Positions 1-6,929 of a stretch of DNA of 64,000 nt are shown one piece after another. Every line of letters begins with the position of its first letter. Positions within the stretch are counted from its first letter, which is position 1. The notes below the pieces were generated by a model. That model did not search any database and was not told the origin of the DNA. It saw nothing but the letters and a program-made list of their open reading frames with translations. This DNA comes from Palsa-892 sp035555855 (GTDB lineage: Bacteria; Pseudomonadota; Alphaproteobacteria; Rhizobiales; Xanthobacteraceae), in assembly GCA_035555855.1 (NCBI GenBank), contig DATMGD010000034.1, positions 50,996 to 114,995 of the forward strand, written 5' to 3'. A program made the translations under genes and the position numbers.

Positions 1-390
1 ATCGCGCTCCCAGATCGCGAACGCGAACATGCCGTGGAAGCGCTCGACACAGCGCGGCCCCCACTCGGCATAGGATTTGAGAATGACCTCGGTGTCGCCG
101 TCGGAGAAAAAGCGATGGCCCTTCTCCTTCAGCGTGCTGCGCAGCTCGCGGAAATTATAGATGCAGCCGTTGAATGCGATGGCGAGTCCAAGCCCGCTGT
201 CGATCATCGGCTGGTTCGACGTCGCTTCACAGTCGAGAATGCTGAGGCGCCGGTGGCCGAGGCCGATCCGGTCCTGAATGAAAATTCCGCTCGCATCGGG
301 TCCGCGCGCGGCCATGCTCTTCGCCATCGAAGCGATGCCGGCCGCCGAAGCTGGTTCCTGAAACGATATTTCTCCGCACAGCCCGCACAT
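1..390 (-). CDS. Asparagine-synthase-like glutamine amidotransferase, N-terminal part (cut by window edge)
   Basis: The reverse strand from an ATG at 390 reads 130 codons open to the window edge. It begins MCGLCGEISF, so Cys2 is the class II glutaminase nucleophile. Further motifs are ARGPDASG, GHRRLSILD, FNGCIYNF and SDGDTEVIL, all typical of the Ntn-type glutaminase domain of the AsnB family. The opening MCG(L/I)CGE and the stretch ending ERFHGMFAFAIW resemble N-acetylglutaminylglutamine amidotransferase, which makes the osmolyte NAGGN. Ordinary AsnB or an exopolysaccharide-linked amidotransferase remains possible, because the synthetase domain and neighbours lie outside the window. Confidence 0.85.
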   Translation of the reverse strand, partial: MCGLCGEISFQEPASAAGIASMAKSMAARGPDASGIFIQDRIGLGHRRLSILDCEATSNQPMIDSGLGLAIAFNGCIYNFRELRSTLKEKGHRFFSDGDTEVILKSYAEWGPRCVERFHGMFAFAIWERD

Positions 391-447
391 CAGAACTCGC
401 CCCTGAAAAATGCGAGCCCGTTTTCCGAAGCGGGGCGAAGTCCGGAA

Positions 448-491
448 CGTTTTCGAGCGAAGTGGGTACCGGTTCGCGTCAAGAAAACGCG
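448..491. repeat. 44-bp Hyphomicrobiales-type intergenic repeat, copy 1
   Basis: The element runs from CGTTTTCGAGCG to GAAAACGCG and has complementary ends (CGTTTTC / GAAAACG). A second copy at 27821-27864 differs at only two of 44 positions. Its reverse strand produces a spurious reading frame containing VFLTRTGTHFARKR. I recognise this as a common dispersed element in Bradyrhizobium relatives. Its function is unknown to me; it may form a transcript-end hairpin or be a miniature mobile element. Confidence 0.75.
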
Positions 492-721
492 ACAAAACAA
501 AAGTTCAGAGACGCGCCTTATACGGATACACGCCCCCAATGCCTGAGCGCATTGGTGGTTGTTGGCTTTCACGATGCTCTCCTGATTGTCTTTCGTCGTG
601 AAAACGCGGCCCGGCGCGAAAGGGTTCCTCACTTTTTCGCCAGAACACTCGCAGTGCGGGAGAACCGCGATCCGTGCATCACGAAAAATGCGAAGGGAAA
701 AGCTTGATAGGATAAAACTAT

Positions 722-735
722 TAGACTTTCGTCTA
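722..735. promoter_or_regulatory. Small dyad TAGAC-N4-GTCTA upstream of dctP
   Basis: Perfect 5-bp arms at 722-726 and 731-735 are separated by four bases, inside an AT-richer stretch 160 bp upstream of the dctP start. It could be a regulator site for the TRAP operon. A 5-bp dyad can occur by chance and no regulator is encoded beside it. Confidence 0.25.
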
Positions 736-897
736 GTGGTTGTACCCAACCCCTGTGTTGCACAGCAGCAAAAGCAACGCTTGCTACCATCGTTATATTT
801 TTAGTTAGATGACGTGTGGGCGCGATAACCGCGCAACCAAAAGCACGGCGACAACTGACCACAACCACGCCGTCGGGTGGATTGAAGGAGGAAATCG

Positions 898-2052
898 ATG
901 ACGAAGAAATCTGGCAAGCAATCGAGCGCGCCTATGGAAGGCCGCCGCAAGTTTCTGAAAGCCGCCGGTCTTGGCGTCGCCGCGGCTGCTGTTGCCGCGC
1001 CGAGTGTCGTGAAGGCGCAGGGTCCGGTGCATATGCGTTGGCAGAGCACCTGGCCGTCCAAGGACATCTTCCACGAATACGCACTCGACTACGCCAGGAA
1101 GGTCAACGACATGACCGGCGGCGATCTCAAGATCGAAGTGCTGCCGGCTGGCGCCGTCGTTCCGGCCTTCCAGCTTCTGGAAGCCGTATCGAAGGGAACG
1201 CTCGACGGCGGTCACGGCGTGCTCGTCTATCACTACGGCAAGCAGACTGCGCTCGCGCTGTGGGGCTCGGGTCCGGCTTATGCGATGGACGCCAACATGC
1301 TGCTCGCCTGGCACAAGTACGGCGGCGGCAAGGAACTGCTCGAGAAGCTCTACAAGTCGATCGACGCCAACGTCGTATCGTTCCCCTACGGCCCGATGCC
1401 GACGCAGCCGCTGGGCTGGTACAAGAAGCCGGTCACCAAGCTCGAAGACTTCAAGGGCCTGAAGTTCCGCACCGTCGGCATCTCGATTGACGTGTTCACG
1501 GGTCTCGGCGCTTCGGTCAACGCGCTCCCGGGCGGCGAAATCGTCGCGGCGATGGATCGCGGCCTGCTCGACGCGGCCGAATTCAACAACGCCTCGTCGG
1601 ACAAGGCACTCGGCTTCGCCGACGTCTCGAAGGTCTGCATGCTGCAGAGCTATCACCAGAACGCCGAGCAGTTCGAGATCATGTTCAACAAGGACAAGTA
1701 CAACGCGCTGCCGAAGGGCATTCAGTCGATCATCGCGAACGCCACCGAAGCCGCTTCTGCAGATATGTCCTGGAAGGCGATCGACCGCTATTCCAAGGAC
1801 TACATCGAGATGCAGACCAAGGATAAGGTGAAGTTCTACAAGACGCCGGATGCGATCTTGAAGCACCAGCTGACGTCCTACGATGAAGTCGCCAAGAAGA
1901 AAGCGGCCGACAATCCGCTCTTCAAGGAAATCGTTGCCTCGCAGGTTGCGTTCGCCAAGCGCGCGACGCAGTGGGAGCAGGACACGGTTGTCAGCCGCAA
2001 GATGGCTTACGACCACTACTTCGGCCCGAACGGGGCGGCCAGCAAGCTCTAA
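898..2052 (+). CDS. dctP: TRAP transporter substrate-binding protein (DctP/TakP type)
   Basis: This 384-residue periplasmic solute-binding protein captures an organic-acid-type ligand for the DctQM permease encoded downstream. A twin-arginine-like leader (RRKFLKAAG about residues 14-22, then an Ala-rich stretch ending VVKAQG) suggests Tat export. The mature part has the TRAP fold signature: MRWQSTWP at the start, GWYKKPV, LKFRT, and the LPGGEIVAAMDRGLLDA region that carries the ligand-binding arginine loop in the family. It resembles the mannitol/chloroaromatic or 2-oxoacid (TakP) subgroup, but the ligand cannot be read from sequence. The start is supported by GGAGG eight bases upstream. A strong hairpin follows the stop. 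Confidence 0.93.
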   Translation: MTKKSGKQSSAPMEGRRKFLKAAGLGVAAAAVAAPSVVKAQGPVHMRWQSTWPSKDIFHEYALDYARKVNDMTGGDLKIEVLPAGAVVPAFQLLEAVSKGTLDGGHGVLVYHYGKQTALALWGSGPAYAMDANMLLAWHKYGGGKELLEKLYKSIDANVVSFPYGPMPTQPLGWYKKPVTKLEDFKGLKFRTVGISIDVFTGLGASVNALPGGEIVAAMDRGLLDAAEFNNASSDKALGFADVSKVCMLQSYHQNAEQFEIMFNKDKYNALPKGIQSIIANATEAASADMSWKAIDRYSKDYIEMQTKDKVKFYKTPDAILKHQLTSYDEVAKKKAADNPLFKEIVASQVAFAKRATQWEQDTVVSRKMAYDHYFGPNGAASKL

Positions 2053-2074
2053 GGTCGCTTCCCTTCACACAGAG

Positions 2075-2108
2075 CACCATCCGGCAACCCAGCCGGATGG
2101 TGTTTCTG
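2075..2108 (+). terminator. Hairpin between dctP and dctQ (partial terminator or mRNA stabiliser)
   Basis: A perfect 11-bp stem (CACCATCCGGC with GCCGGATGGTG) and a six-base loop are followed by TTT. It lies 23 bp after the dctP stop and 40 bp before dctQ. In transport operons such an element usually lets the binding protein accumulate above the membrane subunits. Confidence 0.8.
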
Positions 2109-2147
2109 CATTCAGGGGTTTCAATTCTTCTACATTGGTATGAAACC

Positions 2148-2813
2148 ATGACCGTTCAACGATTTATCTTCGCCATCGATCATGTGAGCACATGGGTCGG
2201 CAAGGCTGTGTCCTGGCTGATGCTTGTGCTGACGATCGTCGTCTGCGTCGAAGTGATCAAACGCTACATGTTCGGCATGCCGACAGCGTGGATCTTCGAC
2301 GCGGAAAACATGCTCTACGGCACGCTGTTCATGATGGCCGGCGCCTATACGCTGGCTCAGAACGCGCATGTGCGCGGCGACTTCCTCTACAGCTCGATGC
2401 GGCCGCGCACCCAGGCGACCCTCGATCTTATTCTCTACATCGTGTTCTTCTTTCCGGGCATCGCAGCCTTGATCTATGCCGGCTACGACTACGCGAGCTA
2501 TTCCTGGCACATTCAGGAGCATTCCAACGTCACCGCCGACGGACCGCCGGTTTATCACTTCAAGACCGTCATCCCGATCGCCGGCGCGCTCGTCATGCTG
2601 CAAGGCATCGCCGAAGTCACGCGCTGCGTGCAATGCCTGCGTACCGGCAAGTGGCCCGAGCGCCTGAAGGACGTCGCCGAAACCGACGTCATCGAACAAC
2701 AACTCGAACACAGCGAATACGTTGACGAAGAGTCACGCAAAATCGCGATCGAGCGCGCCAGTCAGATCGACGAAGAGGCGCGCCAGAGGGGCATGGGGGA
2801 TAAACTTACATGA
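2148..2813 (+). CDS. dctQ: TRAP transporter small permease subunit (DctQ)
   Basis: This 221-residue membrane protein is the small partner of DctM. Four hydrophobic segments lie at about residues 16-38, 52-70, 88-110 and 140-160, as in DctQ proteins, with FDAENMLYGTLFMMAGAYTL as the family core. The C-terminus carries an unusually long charged, glutamate-rich cytoplasmic tail of about 50 residues. The frame stays open far upstream into dctP, but the ATG at 2148 places the first helix normally and follows the hairpin. The stop overlaps the dctM start by four bases, so the two are translationally coupled. Confidence 0.9.
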   Translation: MTVQRFIFAIDHVSTWVGKAVSWLMLVLTIVVCVEVIKRYMFGMPTAWIFDAENMLYGTLFMMAGAYTLAQNAHVRGDFLYSSMRPRTQATLDLILYIVFFFPGIAALIYAGYDYASYSWHIQEHSNVTADGPPVYHFKTVIPIAGALVMLQGIAEVTRCVQCLRTGKWPERLKDVAETDVIEQQLEHSEYVDEESRKIAIERASQIDEEARQRGMGDKLT

Positions 2814-4564
2814 GCGATCCGGCACTTGGCCTGCTGATGCTGGCCCTCATCGTGGTAGTCATCATGATGGGGTTCGCAACAGCTTTCACGCTGATGGGCC
2901 TCGGCATCTTTTTCGGCTTCATCGCCTTCTATGTGCCCGGCGAATCCTGGGTACATAACAAGGTCTTCGATCTGATGGTCCATCGCACCTATGGCGCGAT
3001 GACCAACGACGTTCTGATCTCGATCCCGCTATTCATCTTGATGGGATACGTGATGGAACGCGGCGCGCTGGTCGACAAGATGTTCTATTCGATCCAGCTC
3101 GCCTTCCGGCGGGTACCGGCCTCGCTTGCCGTCGCCTCGCTGATCGTCTGCACCTTCTGGGGCATCGCGTCCGGCCTCGTCGGCGCCGTCGTCGTGCTGA
3201 TGGGCGTCATCGCCTTCAACCCGATGCTGCGCGCCGGCTACGACGTGCGGCTCGCATCCGGCGTCATCACCGCCGGCGGCACCCTCGGCATCCTGATCCC
3301 GCCGTCGGTCATGATCATCGTCTATGCGGCGGTCGCGGGTGAATCGGTGGTCAAGCTCTATGCGGCCGCGATGCTGCCGAGCTTCTTCCTGTCGTTCCTG
3401 TACCTGCTCTACATCATCGGCTGGGCGATGCTGAATCCGAAGATCGCGCCGCCTTTGCCCGAGGAGCAAACCAAGGTGCCGGTGCCTGCGGGCATGTATC
3501 AGTTCGCCGATGCCTATTCGCAGAACACCTTCGTCGCCATCCTCAAAGCCCTGCTCTCGCCGGGCCGCGCGAGCAAGATCGAGGTCGACGGCAAGCGTCT
3601 CACTTACCCGGCGCTGGTGAAGAACCTCATCATAGCACTGGTGCCGTTCTGGCTGACCGCGGGAACGCTGGGCACGGTCTGGTGGTACGTGATGATCTAC
3701 ACCCAGAAGAGCATCGCCAGCACGGCCGAGGAAGCCGCCGGCCTCCAGCAGCTCGGTTCCGCCGTCGTCGACAATACGCCGACGCCGGCCGAAATGGGCC
3801 CGCCGGAAAACTTCCTGATGTGGTTCGGCATCTGCGCGGCGATCCTCATCTTCTTCATGTGCCGCTACTACTACCGGGTCAACGTCGAGAAGTTCGAGGT
3901 GCTGAAGCTGCTGTCGTCGTCGGTGATGCCGCTCGGCATTCTCACCGTCGTCGTGCTGGGCGTCATTCTGCTCGGCATCACGACGGCGACCGAGTCGGCA
4001 GGTGTCGGCGCGGCAGGCGCTTTCCTCCTCGCGTTCCATGCCCGTTCGCTGAACTGGCAGAAGACCAAGGAAGCCGTCTTCCTCACGGCCAAGACCACCG
4101 CCATGGTGTGCTGGCTGTTCGTGGGCTCGGCCTTGTTCTCCGGCGTCTTCGCCATCCTCGGCGGTCAGGCGCTGCTGGAACAGTGGGTGCTCGCGCTGAA
4201 CATGACGCCTGTGCAGTTCATGATCCTGTCGCAGGCGATCATCTTCATCCTCGGCTGGCCGTTGGAGTGGACGGAGATCATCATCATCTTCGTGCCGATC
4301 TTCCTGCCGATGCTGAAGCACTTCCAGATCGATCCGGTGCTGTGGGGCGTTCTGGTGTTCGTCAACCTGCAGGCGGCGTTCCTGTCGCCGCCGGTCGCGA
4401 TGTCGGCCTTCTATCTGAAGGGCGTCGCGCCGAAGCACGTGACGCTCAACCAGATTTTCGCCGGCATGATGCCCTACATGGGGATCGTCATTGTCTGCAT
4501 GGTCATCATGTATCTGTGGCCGGGCATGACGCTCTGGCTGCCGAAATATCTCTACGGCAACTGA
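2810..4564 (+). CDS. dctM: TRAP transporter large permease subunit (DctM), extended form
   Basis: This 584-residue integral membrane protein is the transport channel of the TRAP system, driven by the sodium or proton gradient. Family motifs include the GxLGxLIPPS segment (GGTLGILIPPSVMIIVYA, about residues 158-175) and TTATESAGVGAAGAF (about 388-402). It is well over 100 residues longer than a standard DctM. The extra material, about residues 210-370, contains a polar loop and two extra hydrophobic segments (LIIALVPFWLTAG and FLMWFGICAAILIFF). Such long DctM proteins go with the TakP-like binding-protein subgroup. It overlaps dctQ by ATGA. Confidence 0.92.
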   Translation: MSDPALGLLMLALIVVVIMMGFATAFTLMGLGIFFGFIAFYVPGESWVHNKVFDLMVHRTYGAMTNDVLISIPLFILMGYVMERGALVDKMFYSIQLAFRRVPASLAVASLIVCTFWGIASGLVGAVVVLMGVIAFNPMLRAGYDVRLASGVITAGGTLGILIPPSVMIIVYAAVAGESVVKLYAAAMLPSFFLSFLYLLYIIGWAMLNPKIAPPLPEEQTKVPVPAGMYQFADAYSQNTFVAILKALLSPGRASKIEVDGKRLTYPALVKNLIIALVPFWLTAGTLGTVWWYVMIYTQKSIASTAEEAAGLQQLGSAVVDNTPTPAEMGPPENFLMWFGICAAILIFFMCRYYYRVNVEKFEVLKLLSSSVMPLGILTVVVLGVILLGITTATESAGVGAAGAFLLAFHARSLNWQKTKEAVFLTAKTTAMVCWLFVGSALFSGVFAILGGQALLEQWVLALNMTPVQFMILSQAIIFILGWPLEWTEIIIIFVPIFLPMLKHFQIDPVLWGVLVFVNLQAAFLSPPVAMSAFYLKGVAPKHVTLNQIFAGMMPYMGIVIVCMVIMYLWPGMTLWLPKYLYGN

Positions 4565-4586
4565 TCGAAGCCGGACCAAACATCGA

Positions 4587-4620
4587 GGGCGCCGCCGCAA
4601 GCGGCGCCCTTTTCATTTTT
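4587..4620 (+). terminator. Rho-independent terminator of the TRAP operon
   Basis: A 9-bp all-GC stem (GGGCGCCGC with GCGGCGCCC) and a five-base loop are followed by TTTTCATTTTT, 23 bp after the dctM stop. Confidence 0.92.
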
Positions 4621-4655
4621 GTGCGGCCCCGTCCGCGCTCGCCCCCAGCTGCGGG

Positions 4656-4669
4656 TTGCGTTGGATCAA
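4656..4669 (+). promoter_or_regulatory. Candidate FNR/FixK-type site upstream of nirK
   Basis: TTGCG-TTGG-ATCAA matches the FNR-family consensus TTGAT-N4-ATCAA at eight of ten specified positions. It lies about 150 bp before the nirK start. FNR/NNR-type regulators commonly control nirK in this order. One half-site is imperfect, so this is a candidate only. Confidence 0.45.
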
Positions 4670-4742
4670 AACAGTTTTGCCGAACTTCGCTTAACTGTTC
4701 CGGCGCGGAGATCTCTCCCATCAACGAAATGCCGTTCGAGGG

Positions 4743-4782
4743 TGAGCGCTTCCTTGCATTACTGAGCGCTTCCTTGCATTAC
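4743..4782 (+). repeat. Perfect 20-bp tandem duplication in the nirK leader
   Basis: The unit TGAGCGCTTCCTTGCATTAC occurs twice head to tail at 4743-4762 and 4763-4782 with no mismatch, 35 bp upstream of the nirK start. It duplicates leader sequence between the candidate FNR site and the ribosome binding site and so alters promoter or 5' UTR spacing. Confidence 0.95.
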
Positions 4783-4817
4783 AAGGCCGGACAAGGCTGG
4801 AAGAACGGAGCGATGCA

Positions 4818-6875
4818 ATGCTGAAACAATTACAGGAATGGGGCATCCTGGCTGCTGGCCTCGTTGTCGTCATTGGCGGCCTTCTGATCGCGTCCTTCAG
4901 TCAGACCGGCACGACATCTGCGCAACAAACGGCGCAGCAAACCGAAATTCAGCCATCGCCGGAAAAGCCGGCACAAGTCGCCGCCAAAACCCCGGCCCCT
5001 GCCGCATCTCCTGCGCCGAGCGTGAAGGTGGCGCCGCCTGCTTCACCCGCACCTGCCGCGCATCAGCACATGCAGATGGTGCAGGCTCCGGCAGCAAACA
5101 CACCCGCCGCAACGCCAGCCGCCGCATCCGGTGCGGACGATCCATCCAAGGCAGGGCGTCTCGTCTTCCGCAAGTGCAGCGCATGTCACTCGCTTGAAGC
5201 GGGCAAGAACAGCCTCGGGCCGTCGCTTGCCGATATCGTCGGCAAGAAAGCCGGCACGGTCGCGGGCTACAATTATTCCTCGGCGATCAGGAACAGCAAC
5301 CTGACATGGGATGCCGCGACGCTCGACGCTTATCTCACCGATCCGCAGAAAGTCGTGCCCGGCAACAAGATGCCGTTCCCCGGTTTGAAGACGGAGAACG
5401 AGCGCCGCGCGATCATCGCTTATCTCTCCGGCGGCGCCGCGGCCGCAGCGCCCGCTCAGGCAGCGGCAAAGCCCGCCGCCTCGCCGTCCGCTGCCGCTCC
5501 CGCTGCGAAACAGACGGCACCGGCCGCGCCTTCGGCAGCAACGCCGCCGCGCGACCAATCCGCCGGCGCGCAAGCCGGTTCAGCCTACCTTCCCGGATTA
5601 CGCTACACGCTGAAATCGGGCATCGCCGAAGGCCGCATGGTGTTCATCGGCGTAGGCGGCACGATCGACGGCCAGATCAATCCGATGCTGTCGGCAGCCG
5701 AAGGCCAGGTCGTACAGATCACCCTCATCAACGGCGAAGGCGCCGAGCACGATATCGTCTTCTCCGATCAGGGCCCCGCGGGCAGCTCGCCGCACATCGT
5801 CGGCCGCGGTTCGAGCACGAATATCGCGTTCGTCGCCTCGAAGGCCGGCGACTATACTTATTACTGCAGCCTGCCCGGCCATCGCCTTGCCGGCATGGAA
5901 GGGCAATTCCTCATCACGCCGAAACCGCCGGAGCAGACCGTCGTCGAAGCGGATATTTCGCAACGCTCGACCGACGTCCCCGCGCCGATCGGCAAGCGCG
6001 GACCGCAGACGGTGCGCGTCGATCTCGTGACGGTCGAACTCGAGGGCCGTCTCGCGGAAGGCACCACGTTCGGTTACTGGACGTTCAACGGCCGGGTGCC
6101 GGGTCCGATGCTGCGCGTGCGCGTCGGCGATACTGTCGACGTGCATCTCAAGAATGCCGACGGCAGCGCCATGGTCCACTCCGTGGACTTCCATGCCGCG
6201 ACCGGCCCCGGCGGCGGCGCCGTCTCGACGCAGGCCAACCCCGGCGAAGAGAAGAGCTTCAAGTTCAAGGCGCTCGTTCCGGGCCTATACGTCTACCATT
6301 GCGCGACGCCGATGGTGGCGCACCACATCGCCAACGGCATGTACGGCATGATCCTGGTCGAGCCGGAAGAAGGCCTGACGCCGGTCGATCGCGAGTTCTA
6401 TGTGATGCAGGGCGAGATCTACACCGAGGCTGCCTTCGGCCAGCACGGCAGCCAGAGCTTCGACGTCACGAAGCTCCTGAACGAGCGGCCCGAATACTTC
6501 GTCTTCAACGGCTCGGTCGGCGCGCTGTCGAAATTCCATCCCTTGCAGGCCAAGGTCGGCGAAACCGTCCGCATCTTCTTCGGCGTCGGCGGCCCCAACT
6601 TCACGTCGTCGTTCCATGTCATCGGCGAGATCTTCGACAAGGTCTACAATCTCGGCGGTGTTCTCTCCGAGCCGCTGCGCGGCGTGCAAACCGTGCTCGT
6701 GCCCGCGGGCGGCGCGGTCATCACCGAGTTCAAGGTCGATGTCCCCGGCAACTATATTCTGGTCGATCATGCCCTGTCGCGGATGGAGCGCGGCTTGGTG
6801 GGCATGCTCCATGTCGAGGGCCAAAGCGTGCCGGAAATCTACGACGGCAAGGTCGAGCCCGGCAGCGGCCACTAG
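4818..6875 (+). CDS. nirK: Four-domain copper nitrite reductase: cytochrome c - cupredoxin - NirK
   Basis: This 685-residue protein reduces nitrite to nitric oxide in denitrification. An N-terminal membrane anchor or signal (about 8-26) and an Ala/Pro linker precede a class I cytochrome c domain (heme motif C120-SA-C123-H124, likely axial M185). A second Ala/Pro linker leads to a plastocyanin-like cupredoxin (candidate ligands H311, C350, H355, M360). NirK proper covers about 380-680. Its type 1 ligands are H454, C495, H503 and M508, its type 2 ligands H459, H494 and H651, and its catalytic pair D457 and H600; all are present. The CATPMVA loop fits class II NirK. This fusion is a known class in Rhizobiales, where cytochrome and cupredoxin act as tethered electron donors. 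It stands alone between terminators. Confidence 0.95.
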   Translation: MLKQLQEWGILAAGLVVVIGGLLIASFSQTGTTSAQQTAQQTEIQPSPEKPAQVAAKTPAPAASPAPSVKVAPPASPAPAAHQHMQMVQAPAANTPAATPAAASGADDPSKAGRLVFRKCSACHSLEAGKNSLGPSLADIVGKKAGTVAGYNYSSAIRNSNLTWDAATLDAYLTDPQKVVPGNKMPFPGLKTENERRAIIAYLSGGAAAAAPAQAAAKPAASPSAAAPAAKQTAPAAPSAATPPRDQSAGAQAGSAYLPGLRYTLKSGIAEGRMVFIGVGGTIDGQINPMLSAAEGQVVQITLINGEGAEHDIVFSDQGPAGSSPHIVGRGSSTNIAFVASKAGDYTYYCSLPGHRLAGMEGQFLITPKPPEQTVVEADISQRSTDVPAPIGKRGPQTVRVDLVTVELEGRLAEGTTFGYWTFNGRVPGPMLRVRVGDTVDVHLKNADGSAMVHSVDFHAATGPGGGAVSTQANPGEEKSFKFKALVPGLYVYHCATPMVAHHIANGMYGMILVEPEEGLTPVDREFYVMQGEIYTEAAFGQHGSQSFDVTKLLNERPEYFVFNGSVGALSKFHPLQAKVGETVRIFFGVGGPNFTSSFHVIGEIFDKVYNLGGVLSEPLRGVQTVLVPAGGAVITEFKVDVPGNYILVDHALSRMERGLVGMLHVEGQSVPEIYDGKVEPGSGH

Positions 6876-6898
6876 GATCGCGACTTGCTGAAACTGAC

Positions 6899-6929
6899 AC
6901 GGCCCGCTGCGCAAACAGCGGGCCGTTTT
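6899..6929 (+). terminator. Terminator after nirK
   Basis: An 11-bp perfect stem (ACGGCCCGCTG with CAGCGGGCCGT) and a six-base loop are followed by TTTC. It separates nirK from the convergent sulfotransferase gene, whose stop codon lies at its right edge. Confidence 0.85.

Larger units (their letters stand above)
391..897. other. 507-bp intergenic region between divergent genes
   Basis: This gap separates the leftward amidotransferase from the rightward TRAP operon, so it should hold promoters for both. It contains a 44-bp repeat element at 448-491 and a small dyad at 722-735. Short open frames cross it in several directions, but they resemble no family, and one merely reads through the repeat. 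I see no credible protein or RNA gene here. Confidence 0.6.

Noticed and set aside
390..749. Minus-strand reading frame upstream of the amidotransferase
   Set aside because: It reads through the 44-bp repeat (VFLTRTGTHFARKR), a peptide that recurs at the second copy near 27850. It has no domain or ribosome binding site.
805..2016. Long minus-strand frame opposite dctP
   Set aside because: It is antisense shadow of dctP with Arg/Asp/Val-rich low-complexity protein and no family match.
3029..4600. 523-residue frame opposite dctM
   Set aside because: The product is dominated by Arg, His and Asp, as expected for an antisense frame of a GC-rich membrane-protein gene; dctM is clearly real.
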